Source of the DNA: Lithodes maja
Taxonomy: Eukaryota > Arthropoda > Malacostraca > Decapoda > Lithodidae
NCBI GenBank assembly: GCA_037953745.1
Contig: JBAKBP010007956.1
Span: 1 to 64,000, forward strand
DNA: 64,000 nt
Direction: 5' to 3'
Both the position numbers and the translations under genes were made by a program. Positions 21,976 through 33,489 of this stretch are shown here, piece by piece (within the stretch, counting starts at the first letter, position 1; every line of letters starts with the position of its first letter). The notes under the pieces are model-generated. The model ran no database searches. It was not told where the DNA came from and saw nothing but the letters and a program-made list of their open reading frames with translations.

Positions 21976-23714
21976 GTAACTTGTACACTTACCCTACAGA
22001 AAAGCAGTGAACAAACATATCTTTATTGACAACTCTTTTAGGTACGTCGGCGCGATTCTTCCGGTTTGTTTCTGGCTATCATTAGACGATTTTTATGCAG
22101 CTCAAGAAAGAACTTGTAGGAGTCAAAAGATTAGTTGAGATTGTTGTTACCCCTCTGAATCCCAGTGATTGTTTGTAAGCTAATTATATTGGTCTAGTTT
22201 GAACCATGATATAATACAATTTATGCCACCAAATTGTAGGTGTTTACTCCTTCTGAATCTAAATGAAATGAACAAAATTACTAATGAATTACTCTGAAAT
22301 AGATTAAGTTACTCAAACAGTGATAACAGCAGAGTAGAATAAAAGGAACAAGCAGCATGCTTCTACATATTGCATTCTATATGTATCGCAAATGTTTACA
22401 TCATGATACAATTTGAGAGAAACAAACAACTTCCTTACAAATATATATTCAATTTTTGATTGCCTGATCATTGAGCATATAGATTGCAAAGTCCATGAAT
22501 CGGGCAGCTCATTTACCCAAACATTGTGTAAGAGCCTGACCTGTCTGACCTGCAGAAGCTATACAAATGTGTATCGTTATAATACAGTTATGTCTGCGTT
22601 AAGTGTACCAATTACCAACGTATCAATTGTTGCTAAAAAGAAAAACTATAATATTAAACATGGAACTGAAAATGATTGTTACAGTGGAATATACATATGA
22701 TGCAAGTATGTAACATATAACATTATTTTATCAATCAGTTGTCCATGATTCTGCTTACTGAAGGGTGTGTATTGGCCACAACTTCTTGTCCCTTCCTCCC
22801 GGACCCAGGGTTACCAAATAAAGTCTGCTAGATAGTAAACATAAGTAAATATTTCGCGTAAATATAATCTCTAAATTCTAAAATAATGGCAAATTCTTAT
22901 AATATCGTTTTAATAATGGCTCAAATCTACATAATATCGCTAGAATTCATGTCACTAGCTATAAGAATTTGCCTCTAGATCGAAGTAAATACCTCTAGAT
23001 CTAACTGGAAAGTAGCTAAATTGGCAGCACTGGCTGGACCCCCCCCCCCCCCCCCCCCCAGCAAAAACACTATGGTAAGCGTCTGTTGATAGCGGGTGGC
23101 AGCTACAGAATGGTCGGTAATATACACTGTCCGGTACTGATAGCCTTGACAACTGATGACACAGATGACTCCCCCACTGTGTTGTATGACTGGGGGGATG
23201 TTTAGAGAGTGTATTAAAGCTTCATAACTACTTTTTATATTACATTTTTTGCTAACACAAGATGATTTTACACAAATTTGGAGACTCTTCTAACAATGAA
23301 AGGGGTAATATCTATTTAGATAATCTCTTTTAACTCCCTCAAACATTATATGTACTAAAAAGAAAATCATCTATTAATATCCCGAATTTAATCAAAGAAT
23401 GAGTCATTGAATGGTGAAAGAGCAGTGTCTAGGTAGCGTGATCCATAAAAGTGGTAGGTCGGGCTACGATGGTAACCCTTCCAGGCTCTTAAGATGACGC
23501 TTAGTGTATATATATAATTCTCATAATTAACTCTCCAAACATATTTTTCTGCCAATAAGCTCGTTCAAAGACAACTACAGGGGTTGACAAAAATGAACTT
23601 ATTATTTATAATTCCCCTGATGGTCCCAAAGGCTTTCAAGTGTTCCAGGAAGACGCAGGTGACATCTTCCCGTACACGAAAGGGTTAATTGTCGCCTCAG
23701 CTTAGCATATGGGG
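21976..23714. other. Non-coding stretch
   Basis: Holds a beta-family remnant at about 22040-22150 (CTATCATTAGACGATTTTTATGCAGCTCAAGA) and a poly-C run at 23040-23060. No open frame looks like a protein and no RNA gene is visible. Confidence 0.6.
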
Positions 23715-24215
23715 TAATGGATTCGCTCCACAAAAGTTTGACATTGTCGATACCTGTGCACAAAAAAAAAACGAAGCTTCGAATTGTTTAAGGCAATGTT
23801 ACTCCTTGACTTATTATATGGATGTGAGACATTGACACATAACAGTGAGTTGAAGAGACACATCAATTCCTTTGGTACTAAATGTCTTCGCTGGATCATG
23901 AGCTATCGCTGACATTAGTACATCTCAAACCAGCGACTACTCCGTGAAACGGATTCAAGATATATTAGTTGCATGGTCCGTGAACGTCAACTTGGGATAT
24001 ATGGGCATGTGGTTCGCCTCCCTAATCTGACCTTGCTAACCAAGTGGTCTCTACAGAAGACAACCCTGAGTGGAGGAGACCTAGGGGAAGACCACAGAAC
24101 TCATGGCTGAGGCAAGTTAACCAATCTTGCAGTAGGACACTTGCTATGGGCCGGGCAGATGCCTGGATTCTGGCCTAAGAGGATCCCCTGTAGTGGAGTC
24201 GGAGTGTGAGTGCGG
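23715..24215 (+). pseudogene. RTE-clade LINE, C-terminal fragment
   Basis: Plus-strand translation across several frames recovers the conserved end of RTE/BovB-type ORF2: LLYGCETLTHNSELKR, NQRLLRETDS, VRERQLGIYGHV, then the RGRPRNSW-like and MGRADAW-like blocks in damaged form. At least one stop (after MSYR) and several frame changes are present. The catalytic RT core is absent, so it is a 5'-truncated dead copy. Confidence 0.8.
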
Positions 24216-24697
24216 CAACGCACTGTCATGTGTGTCCCCATTGACTGCCTGATATAACGCTACAGTCTTAATATCAAAGAATATTCGTTACATTTTCTTA
24301 CTCTATAGATTGTGACATTTTATCTTTCAACAACATTCAGTGAATTGTAATTAAATGTCAGCAGACCGTCTGTGATATCATGTAGTTCCTGATACGTTAT
24401 CAGACTTACAGCAGTAGGGGACCACATAATTGATGGTGATTTGTCGTGCGTGCAGTTGCCTTCACGGGAAGGCTTTTACTGGCTACTTGTCAGGAATAGG
24501 GATTTTCGTCAGTAGCAATAGAAATATTTTCGTATTATGCCAAGAATAATTGATTTAAAGAAAAATTTGATATCCTATAGTACTTACTATTTTGAAAAAT
24601 ATAATTTGCATTATATTCGTGTATTTTTCACATTTTCATAAATGTAGCGGTCATTACCATAATTATATACGGTATATTTGTTCTATATTCACATGTT
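24216..24697. other. Non-coding stretch
   Basis: AT-rich; may include the RTE 3' UTR at its left edge. Nothing else is recognised. Confidence 0.5.
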
Positions 24698-24701
24698 TTA
24701 A

Positions 24702-25179
24702 CACCTTATTGGTGGGCTAGGCGGTCTATTTGACCGTACCGCACAGCGTTTTTTTTTTACCCTAAATAGGGTTGTTTACGTGATCATTTTCATACCTAAA
24801 TAAGACCCAGAGCCTAAAACAAATATCTATCCCTGAAAGGGCGTAAACAGAGCTTTCCAATGACACGCGAACCATCCTTGTACGACCACTGGTTCTCTTG
24901 CAACGATCGTGCAACACGAGTGCAAAAACCCTGAAATAAGGTAATTTCCTTACATAATTCCCTGTGTAGTGAGTGAGAAAGGAGGGGGGAAAGTAGAATA
25001 TAGTTCAGTATGTCCACGGTGGTCGTGGGGAGTGGTCATAGGGTTGCTACGCTCGTCCCACCGCTCAGCTCTCTCTCAGCAATATTACGTGCTGAAAATG
25101 GCGCTCAACAGATGTCGCGCACCGCCACTTAGGCCAGATTTATTTCATTCGACATATGTTGCGCGCCGCCAGTTAAGGG
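24702..25179. mobile_element. Gamma-family TTAA element, copy 1 (478 bp)
   Basis: Flanked by TTAA at 24698-24701 and 25180-25183. It runs from CACCTTATTGGTGGGC to GCGCCGCCAGTTAAGGG and is the inverted counterpart of the 480-bp element at 60001-60480. Shared interior marks are ACGTGATCATTTTCATACCT, CCCTGAAAGGGC and TATTACGTGCTGAAA. No coding capacity. Confidence 0.9.
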
Positions 25180-25183
25180 TTAA

Positions 25184-25348
25184 GGGAGATGGTTGTTTTT
25201 TCTGCCCTTTTTCTATCGAAAAATGTACACATGCAACTTAAAACGGGGTCTTGGGGTGTTTTTCAATGCTTGATGGAGGTCTAGGGAGGAAAATAAAACA
25301 CTATTTTAGAATAAGATTAAATAGGAAAATAAATACGGTCATCCCCCC
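25184..25348 (-). mobile_element. Alpha-family element, internally deleted (165 bp)
   Basis: Left TTAA 25180-25183 is shared with the gamma element; right TTAA is 25349-25352. It keeps both ends (GGGAGATGG and CATCCCCCC) and the TCTATCGAAAAATGTACAC block but lacks the long central part. Confidence 0.85.
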
Positions 25349-25411
25349 TTAACACCGTCACTTCCTCGCAATTTTGATAATGAATATGATGTTGCACCAC
25401 TTGCGTCATTT

Positions 25412-25597
25412 TAACCTTTTAAAGATACAATACACATTTCTTTACTGTTTCCTAGTTATAAGTAGACGATTTTATTCAGATTAGGAAGGGTATAATATGG
25501 AAGTCAGATGTTTAATTAAGATAGTATTTTTTACCCTTTTAGGTCTCACAGATCTTTCCGAAGGCGTTTAAAATTGTCTAATGATAGCCAGAATATC
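25412..25597. mobile_element. Beta-family foldback, degraded
   Basis: Contains the pair GACGATTTTATTCAGATTAG ... AAATTGTCTAATGATAGCCA, which are the two inner arms of the family. Terminal sequence has decayed. Confidence 0.55.
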
Positions 25598-25752
25598 ATT
25601 ATTATGTTCTCTCCACCAACCAAATTTACTCCTAAGCTTGATTAATGAAATTAACAAACACATGTGGCAGTCCTGGGATTCGAACCTAGGACGCTCACAC
25701 CGAAAATCAACACACTTATGCATTGCGCCTCGAAGACAGTTAAAAAATGATG
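25598..25752 (-). mobile_element. tRNA-derived SINE, copy 1
   Basis: On the minus strand: an A-box-like region around GGCGCAATGCATAAG, then 45 bases later a perfect B box (GGTTCGAATCC), then an unrelated tail through TTAATCAAGC to GAACATAATAAT. The body resembles a tRNA without proper stems. A second copy lies 330 bp away in the same orientation. Confidence 0.75.
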
Positions 25753-25924
25753 CACAAGCCTACGATTTATAATGCAGTTTCGAATCCTGCATACCAATCT
25801 TAGCATGCACATTCATTCCAACTGCACTATCGGAGGCTATGAATAGGTGAATGGAAAGAGTAATTAATGGGGGCGCTTAACCCTACGGAAAGTCTCTCTA
25901 TAAACTACTCCTGAACCAGAATTA

Positions 25925-26093
25925 ATTATTATGTTCTCTCCACCAACCAACTTTACTCCTAAACTCGATTAATGAAAGTAACAAACACATGTGGCAGTCA
26001 GTCCGGAGATTCGAACCCAGGACGCTCACACCGAAAATCAACGCACTTATGCATTGCGCCACTAAGACAGTTAAAGAATGATGAAACGCGTCA
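25925..26093 (-). mobile_element. tRNA-derived SINE, copy 2
   Basis: About 90 percent alike copy 1 by eye, with B box GGTTCGAATC and the same tail. It contains a small CAGT duplication in the T-arm region (GGCAGTCAGTCC on the plus strand). Confidence 0.75.
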
Positions 26094-26266
26094 TGATCAT
26101 CAAAGGGTTAAGGTTTCAAGACATATACAGTATGGCCTGATAATCATAGTAGCGTGGGAGCTGTTTCTATAGTTATAAATTACGTGTACAAAACATTTCA
26201 TTCAAGTAATTCATGTTGACAATGACTCAAAATATCAAGGAAACCAACATGTTGAGAGAGCGAGAG

Positions 26267-26342
26267 GAATACAAAGGAGTACAAAGGAAATCAAGCAACA
26301 ACATGTCTAGTGACCCCTCTAGACTGCTTGTCCTCCAAGGAG
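26267..26342 (-). mobile_element. LINE-A family tail, severely 5'-truncated copy
   Basis: Only the terminal ~75 bp of the LINE-A/B 3' UTR (GCAACAACATGTCTAGTGACC and GCTTGTCCTCC) plus the CCTTTGTACT decamers. This is the typical product of aborted reverse transcription. Confidence 0.75.
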
Positions 26343-27903
26343 AGGGAGTGAGAGTGAGTGAGTGAGTAGTTGGTAGTAGAGACTAATAATTATTATGTTA
26401 AGGTAATAGTTCATGGTGCCATATGCAGGTGACTGCAGTGGCCGGATGGCCTGTGTTTGTTGTCATTATCCAGAGGTAGAGAGTTACACGCTGCTTCCTT
26501 CTTAGTACAGTCTTGTTGTTCAATCACCTTTATTACCATATTGCTTGGTCAGCGATATCCATACACGTTGTGTTAGTAGTAGTATGGTAAGTGAATCTAG
26601 TACATACCGTTATATAGTGAGGTCGTATTTGGAGACCATCATATACTTCCAAATTTTCATTTTGAGGTGTTGGACTTGAGTATGTCTTACCATTTTCTAG
26701 AATTCTTGAAAGTAGCTGCTCTACCGTATATTGATTAGCACATGTTGCATCTCTTCACTCCTCTATCGCTATTACAACACTCAAGTGTTCTTCAGAGCTC
26801 GCTTAGTGCGGTGAGTGTGAGGCACCCGCCTTTCAACACAGTCGCACTCCTATTCTGTCCAGCTCTCCATCCCAAGAAATAAGCAAATGTTCTCAGTCTT
26901 TCTTCTTCTCAACTATTGAACTCTGGAACTCTCTCCCTTGATCAATCTTTTCTTCATCCTATGACTTAGACAGGTTTAAACTTTGTATGTATTTTGGGCC
27001 ATTTAGGTGTCGATTTTTTCCAGGCGAGCGATAGCGAGCCTGTTATTTATGAGAAACCGATTTCAATTTATATATCGCTTTAGAGTTCCCACTGAAAATG
27101 ATTCTCTGGACAGGCTAGAGCCCATTTGTGGTCCACCCTTTTTTTTTCGTCATCGCCATTCACGGCATCAAGGACTATCACAAGTTCATCCACACCTAAA
27201 TGGATATGCACTCTGAGAACGGTTCCCTCAACATATTTACCAACCTGTGCAACACTTCTCGCCTCTCTTGTAATGCCGATATCACACTACAACTAATACC
27301 GTCAACTTTTAATCTGCAACATTTTATACAGTAACTCTTGAGCCGACTTAGCACTGGTATTTGAAACTAGACTGGAGGCAGCTTATAATAGGTGATATAA
27401 TGATCTTAAGAGTGTATCTCAAAAGTTGCCTGATCAAATTTGTTGACGATGAAAGTTCTGGAATGATACTCTTCTGACTCCATGTTCCTTGAATTCATTT
27501 ATTGAGCGTTTCCTTCCCAACACAACCCACCTTTTATGTCTTACACTTCATTATACTGTACTTCTTTATTTTTTAAAGGTATATGTAATATTAGTACATT
27601 CTTATATATCTCTTATTATTCATGTCAGTATCGATCATCGATAATACAATAAATACGTTTGTCATGAATCAATTAATATAAGAGCCAATATTACAGCAAG
27701 CAAATGTGGTCTTCTGAGCATATTTTTAACGCGAAAAGTACTTGAGACCATATTAAAGACTTTTAATATACAAGTTGCAATGCATAACGTAATATCTATA
27801 ATATAATATGGAACCTAGCATTTCTCTACTCTACTGTATGTAAAGTAGATTTTCCCTGGTTTACTTCTTGGTAAAGTTCCTCCGTAAAGCCAACTTTTGT
27901 ATA
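26343..27903. other. Non-coding stretch with a short alpha fragment
   Basis: At 27000-27060 a fragment of the alpha core is visible (GCGAGCGATAGCGAGCCTGTT). No gene is supported elsewhere in this stretch. Confidence 0.55.
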
Positions 27904-27907
27904 TTAA

Positions 27908-28108
27908 CCCTTTCTGTACCGGTGACGTCTTTATTATTTGATTTCAGCTACAATTGGATGTTTTTATGAAGCTTAGGAAGGATATGTAGTAGCTAAAAGG
28001 ATTGAGATAGTTTGTAGCCTTGTAATTAGTAGACGTCCCTCCTAAGCTGAATAAAATCATGTAATAGTTGCCAGACTATTCCAAAGGACGTCACTGGTAC
28101 TGAATGGA
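27908..28108. mobile_element. Beta-family foldback, complete (201 bp)
   Basis: Flanked by TTAA 27904-27907 and 28109-28112. The outer arms are CCCTTTCTGTACCGGTGACG and CGTCACTGGTACTGAATGG. The inner arms are GAAGCTTAGGAAGG and CCTCCTAAGCTGAATAAAATC. The whole element can fold on itself. No coding. Confidence 0.88.
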
Positions 28109-28939
28109 TTAATGAACATTGTAAATATTGTTATCGTGCATTTAATGATATATTTACATATGTCTGCACTTGCCAATATACATATAATAACATATAGTTG
28201 AGTTCTACCTAAATATTTAACTTTTTGCCTGTGTCATTGATATGCTCATGCTTGGCAATATCCACTAAATGTTGATCAAATATAATTATTAATTATGCCT
28301 TATTTAATTACTCTATTTAAATACATTTGGGATAATTGTATGGTTGTGGGAATAAAATTAATAGCCTCAACAGTTGTTGAACGTGTGTGTGATGCTCTAG
28401 TTTTTGACATGTTGGTAGCCATCCTAAACTTCCCGTGGTATTACAGCAAGCTATAAAACCTGAGCATTGTTATGGATTCGAACAATAGTGCAAAGCATTA
28501 TACTATATTCGTTAGTAATGTGTAGTAATGTAAATGCATATAGATAATAAATAGCGCTTAACCGATTACATATTTTCAATTATTCCAGTATCGAGATTCT
28601 CGATGTAACTGTTTAAGCTGGATAGCTAAATCTGCCTCTATGAAACTTGGATGACTTTATAGAGTTTGTGAGTTCTTCAGTGACGAGCAGCTACATCAAC
28701 CTTTACATCCTCCTTGGAAGTCTGTCTTGCAGCATAAGCCAACAGACCAACACTCCTGGCAGAGGATAAGATCCCAGAAGGCATGGCAGCGTGAGACTCT
28801 GCACCCTCGAGTGACATCAAGGGATTCGCAAAGATTCTCTAATTTGCATAAGTACCTGGCGAGGGCGGCTACACGTTCCGGTGCCACGCGATCCTTTTCA
28901 GAGGCTACTTCACCTTCTGGATGTAATTTGTTTATATCC

Positions 28940-29115
28940 ACCTATCAGTTTCAGTGAAATGAAAGTAAAATTGGACGGATGAGTCCTCCTCAGTCAAGTC
29001 AAAACAAACACTAGCCGTCGTGTTTGGCTCACCAGAAACTATCACACAAGCTGATCTCGGGTTTCTTTCTTGATGGTATAAAGTAACCATATTAATTTCT
29101 CCGTCAGTGCCTTTC
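28940..29115 (-). other. Possible host exon, unidentified
   Basis: The minus frame reads VKGTDGEINMVTLYHQERN through CFDLTEEDSSVQFYFHF, with a balanced, protein-like composition unlike the surrounding AT-rich frames. It is preceded on that strand by a pyrimidine-rich run ending TGTTCAG (acceptor-like) and followed by GATAG then GTGGAT (weak donor). No family is recognised. It could equally be a chance frame. Confidence 0.2.
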
Positions 29116-29453
29116 ACGCTGAACACGGTACAATTTCGGGTCGCAGAAAAAGAGTGAATAATTAGTGTTTATTGCCACTTATCTAGCAGAATTGCCCGCT
29201 GCACACCACCCTGAGCAAACATAGATTATTGCATACATCTATTTTGAAAGAGATGGTATATATTGGTAGGGTGGTGTAATAATGTACTTGGGTTTGACGT
29301 CCACAATAACAAGTGTCTGCCGCGCCACTACTCAGGAGTATATTATTCATGAACGAGCTCTTGTAACACGGAATGGGGGGTATCATAACTCGTACTTCGT
29401 GCCGTACACCTCGTACTTCAACTACAATACCGGCGGTAATATTCACTTACCTT

Positions 29454-29590
29454 GGGGTCTTCCAGCTCTTGCCAAAGGGTTTGGCCATAAACTAAGGGCG
29501 CCAGAGGAACCCAGTGGCGCCACCCATGGTGTGATGGAGTTGGACTGAAGGTGTGAAATTACATCTGGTTGTGATGATAGGTGGCGATGG
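29454..29590 (-). other. Possible host exon ending in a strong splice donor
   Basis: On the minus strand CCCCAAG is followed by GTAAGTGAAT, a near-ideal 5' splice site. The frame reading PWVAPLGSSGALSLWPNPLA is open for about 45 codons up to it, after a TAG and without a clear start. Protein family unknown. Confidence 0.2.
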
Positions 29591-30384
29591 GTCCGTGGCT
29601 AGGCGTTAACGTTGGCCACAGTATGGCTACAGGAATACCATAGTAACTGTTGGCCATTCATTTTGGCTTAGGTTTGACATGAAGACTCGTTTTCTACATG
29701 TGATCCTTTGAGCCTTAGATCGTGTGTGTATGTAATTGTGACAAGAACTCGACAATTCGGTGCAATTTAGGCCAACTATTTTTAACGCAAGACCTTGTAT
29801 ATTAATTTTTTAACTGCTTCTCTCTCCAAACACAAGCTGACAGAGGACTAACTTCATTTTTCAAGCCTGCTATTCGGATTTTTTTAACTTCTGTTCTCAA
29901 CTCTGAAAGGCCTGCTGGGTTAAGTGTGGAGAAGGAAGTTGTCCCACGAGGTTATTTTTCCTGGCAATGTTCAGTAAGCAAGTGTTTTCCTAGCAACATT
30001 TCAAAAGTCAAGTGCATCTGTTGTTAGGTGTTTAAAGAAGTTGAAGTCGTATGCACTATTGTTCTTGGATTGTTTTATCAGCCTCAATTAGCATAACACA
30101 TGAGCAGTTGTACCGAAAACAAATTGCCAGAACTATGGATCGTGTGACAGAGGCCTCCAACACGTATATTACCGGAGTGTTAGGCGTGTGTAGTGCAGCT
30201 CACCTCACGTTAACCACAGTGGGGCTTAATGATGTACAAACTGGCTCTATTCTTTTCCGGACCAACTCTCAAACAACCGAGTTTTATAGCCCGCTGAAGA
30301 GAGGACTGGGAAGCACGGAATGAGGAGGAATTGTCTTTATTTTGTTGTTTCCTTGAATCGCGTATCCTTTATATTACCCTTTAA

Positions 30385-30591
30385 CCAATTCAGTACCGGT
30401 GACATCCTTTTATCTTAAGTCTCGCTACTATTAGACGATTGTATTCAGTTTATAAAGCGCCTACACCAATTAACAGGCTTCGAACTATGTCACTTAACCA
30501 TTTTTACTACCACGGATCCTTTTCAGACTACACACAGACGTCTAAATATTGCTAGAATAAAGATAAAACGACGTCGCTGGTAGAGCATGGG
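30385..30591. mobile_element. Beta-family foldback (207 bp)
   Basis: TTAA at 30381-30384 and 30592-30595. Outer arms CCAATTCAGTACCGGTGAC and GACGTCGCTGGTAGAGCATGG are partly decayed; the inner CTACTATTAGACGATTGTAT is present. It sits in the first unit of a local tandem duplication. Confidence 0.82.
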
Positions 30592-30718
30592 TTAATTTCC
30601 ACATACTCCTCAAATGCTCTATAGCTTCCCTGTGATTACCTATCATATAGCATGGAGAAGGAACGGAGGATTTTTTTTATTTTTCGTGGAATTGTGTATC
30701 CCTTTTATTACCCTTTAA

Positions 30719-30927
30719 CCCTTTCTGTACCGGCGACGTCTTTTATTATTTTATTTTAGCCATATCCAGAGGATTTTGATCAATTTAAGAAGGATCTGTA
30801 GTTGTCAAAAGGGTTCAGTGGGTTAGTTCTATGCCAACATGTGAATAGCTGGAGGCCATTTGCAACTGAGTAAAATGGTCTAATAGGAGCCAGAATATAG
30901 TTAAAAGGGCGGCACCGGTACTGAAGG
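30719..30927. mobile_element. Beta-family foldback, right TTAA lost
   Basis: Left TTAA 30715-30718, then CCCTTTCTGTACCGGCGACG; right arm GGCACCGGTACTGAAGG, but the terminal TTAA has become GTGATCA. It sits in the second unit of the tandem duplication. Confidence 0.75.
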
Positions 30928-30990
30928 TGATCATTTTCACTTACTCCACAAATGTTCTATAGCTTCCCTGTAATTATCTGTCATATTTCG

Positions 30991-31769
30991 GAAGTCAATC
31001 ATTGATCTTTGTATTTACTCTTGTTTAATGCAATTTGCTCCTTTTAGCACTAATGCCTTCATTAATTATTAATCCTTCTCTGTGACAGTCTATATGCCTA
31101 TTCCTGACTATATTGCGTTCAATCTTTATTCATGTATATAATTTAAAACTGTTTAAAGTTTGCTATTTAACTTATAGCTTATTACTGTAATTGGTTTTCG
31201 ATTTGTCTTTATTAGGAACTTGTTAGCTATTCTTCACTAACTTTGATAAACATCAATAAATTCTTAGTAGTAACCTTGCATGTGGCCGTCACATACACGT
31301 CCGGCCTCACCAACCTCTTGCCTGACGAACAAAGGATCATCTATTATTCAGGAGCCATACATAGTTCCTCACTGATTTATAACACAACACTGGAGCCCTC
31401 TGGTGGTGTGCTGCCTAACTGATACTCCCTCCGCCCAGAAGCGTACAAAAGTAAACAACATAGCGCCCTAACAGTAGGTAACAGAGAGAGCTGGAGGAAC
31501 ATAGGAAAGGTGAATGGAAGTCAGGTCAGGTCATGAGAAGGTATTGAGCCTTTACAATGGCACCTCGTATCTACTTTTCGAAGAGTATTGGAGAGAGAGG
31601 AAGCTATTAGAGTGGCTTGCTATGTGTGTTATTAGTCTGTATACGTCGTCGAGGTGTCCCCCCAACTGGGTGCGAGCATGGGAAACACACTAGGACGTAC
31701 TACCAGTGTATAAAGGTTGATTCGCACTAACCCGTATTCCAGCAGCTATTGATCGACATTTTAATACCT
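30991..31769. other. Non-coding stretch
   Basis: AT-rich, then a more GC-rich part from 31270. No frame or repeat is recognised. Confidence 0.5.
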
Positions 31770-31773
31770 TTAA

Positions 31774-31927
31774 TACCGGCGACGTCTTTTTATATTATAT
31801 TCCAACTATATTTTGACGATTTTATACAGCTCACGAAGGATCTGTGGTAGTAAAATTGGTTACTTATGATAAAATAGTCTAATAGTAGCCATCATAAATT
31901 AAAATGACGGAACTGGTACTGAACGGG
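31774..31927. mobile_element. Beta-family foldback, shortened (154 bp)
   Basis: TTAA at 31770-31773 and 31928-31931. The ends TACCGGCGACGTC and GGAACTGGTACTGAACGGG are visible. The right TTAA is also the left TTAA of the next beta element. Confidence 0.75.
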
Positions 31928-31931
31928 TTAA

Positions 31932-32298
31932 CCTCTTCAGTACCGGTGACGTCTATTATTTATTGGATTTCAGCTACATTTAGATGATTCTATAAAGCTT
32001 AGGAGAGATATGGGGTAGCTAAACAGAGTGAGATAGTCTGTAACCTTTTAATGGGTAGACGTCCTTCCTAACCTGAATAAAATGATAAAATAGTTGCCAG
32101 AATATAATTAAAAGGATGTTTATTCTAGCTAGCATTATACGATTTTATATAGTTTAGGAAGGATATGTGTGAATTGAACGAGTGAAGACTATCTTTAACT
32201 CTCTGGCTTCCATAATTATATCCTTCCTAATCTGAGTAAAATTCGTCAACTAATAGCCAGAACACAGACCAGAAATACGTAATTGGATGCTGAAAGGG
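31932..32298. mobile_element. Two fused beta-family foldbacks
   Basis: Starts CCTCTTCAGTACCGGTGACG after the shared TTAA and ends GGATGCTGAAAGGG at TTAA 32299-32302. Two sets of inner arms are present but only one pair of outer ends, as expected if neighbouring copies recombined. Confidence 0.75.
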
Positions 32299-32357
32299 TT
32301 AAGTATGGCAACCTGCGAGTCACTTTCGGTATTGGCAATTAACCTGATAATAGTTAA

Positions 32358-32608
32358 CCCTTTCAATACCGGTGCTGCCCTTTTAACTTTATTCTGGTTA
32401 CTATTTGACGATTGTATTAAGTTTCAATAGGGCCTCTAGCAACTAACAGGCTTAGAACTATCTCATTTAACTATGTTACCTATGTTACTAAGAAGGTTTA
32501 CGGAGATCGTATTTACCTATTTGAGTCGTATAGGTAGATTACAAACTAAAGAAAATCGCCTAATGGTAGCCAGAATATGATGAACATAACGTCATGGTGG
32601 TGAAGGGG
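32358..32608. mobile_element. Beta-family foldback (251 bp)
   Basis: TTAA at 32354-32357 and 32609-32612; outer ends CCCTTTCAATACCGGTG and CATGGTGGTGAAGGGG. The right TTAA doubles as the left TTAA of an alpha element. Confidence 0.8.
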
Positions 32609-32612
32609 TTAA

Positions 32613-32944
32613 AGGTGGAGGGTTGGTTTGTCTGGTCCCCCTTCTTCCTCATGTTTAGCCCCATTGGTTTTCAGATTTTATGACGTTCGGCCCATTTCTT
32701 TTTCAATATTAAGAATGTTTGTGTTATTTAGGGGTCGTTCTTTTCCTGGCGAGTGATAGCGAGCCTGTATAATTAAGGAGAGTCCGGCCTTTGGCCAAGA
32801 CATTATTCTACCGAAAAATGTACAAATATATTTAGAAGGGGGATCTTGGGGATTGTTTTTTAAGCTTGAGGGAGGTCTAGGGAAGAAACTAAAAAACATA
32901 TAAATATATAAATTAGTAACACCCCGTTCTTTAACATTAATAAC

Positions 32945-32996
<52 letters not shown>

Positions 32997-33032
32997 GAAT
33001 GCAAAAAAATACCAAAATATATACCCTTCCCC
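32613..33032 (-). mobile_element. Alpha-family element with internal (AT)n expansion
   Basis: TTAA at 32609-32612 and 33033-33036. Internal order as in other copies: GACGTTCGGCCCATTTC, GTGATAGCGAGCCTGTA, TGGAGG-type block, then a (AT)n run at 32945-32992 near the end CCCTTCCCC. The run explains its length of 420 bp against 354 bp for clean copies. Confidence 0.82.
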
Positions 33033-33094
33033 TTAAGTAAATGTATGTGTGTGCAAAGATTGATTTACACGACCGACCGCTACCGCCAACAACT

Positions 33095-33297
33095 TTTAGT
33101 AGGGTGATGTTCCTATCCTTTCATTGTGGCTACTATAAGACAATGTTATTCAGTTTAGGAAGGACCTCTAGCAATTAAAAGGTCACACACTATTCCAATG
33201 AACCTTTTTGACTACCATATTCCCTTCCTAAGCTGCATAAAATCATCTAAATATGGTTACAATAAAATAGAAGAGACGTCCCCCCGCTCTGAAAGGG
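33095..33297. mobile_element. Beta-family foldback, left end decayed
   Basis: Right end GCTCTGAAAGGG at TTAA 33298-33301. Inner arms GTTATTCAGTTTAGGAAGG and CCTTCCTAAGCTGCATAAAA are clear. Confidence 0.7.
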
Positions 33298-33489
33298 TTA
33301 ATTCGCTTCTATAACGTCAATTTATGAAAATATTGTCGCCCATGTTAATGGAACTTTAATTTAAATCTTGTTAGCGATTTCAGTGCTGAATAGCCTCATA
33401 ATCTTGTTTGAATAAAGTTGAGGATCAAAAGGTACCGATAGAATCAAGATGTGAATCTATCTTAGGCCCGGGGCTATGGTTTAATTTTT

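Larger units (their letters stand above)
28113..30380. other. Mostly non-coding stretch with a possible host exon
   Basis: No transposon is recognised. Two minus-strand segments (28940-29115 and 29454-29590) have open frames next to plausible splice signals and are listed separately. The remainder shows nothing. Confidence 0.4.
30335..30990. repeat. Tandem duplication of ~336 bp carrying beta elements
   Basis: Flanking sequence outside the beta elements is repeated: TATATTACCCTTTAACC / TTTTATTACCCTTTAACC on the left, and GCTCTATAGCTTCCCTGTGA / GTTCTATAGCTTCCCTGTAA on the right. The duplicated block therefore includes both flank and element. Confidence 0.75.

Noticed and set aside
22413..22700. 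95-codon plus-strand frame
   Set aside because: No recognisable motif, AT-rich composition typical of the background, no splice or promoter context.
24702..25179. Gamma element as a host gene exon (frame at 24969-25241)
   Set aside because: The frame crosses the TTAA boundary into the alpha element and is not open in the second gamma copy.
25598..26093. Two tRNA genes
   Set aside because: A and B boxes are present, but acceptor and anticodon stems do not pair and both copies share a non-tRNA tail; called SINEs.
28696..28957. Overlapping 76-81 codon frames on both strands
   Set aside because: Open on both strands at once, no motif; more likely chance in a GC-richer patch.
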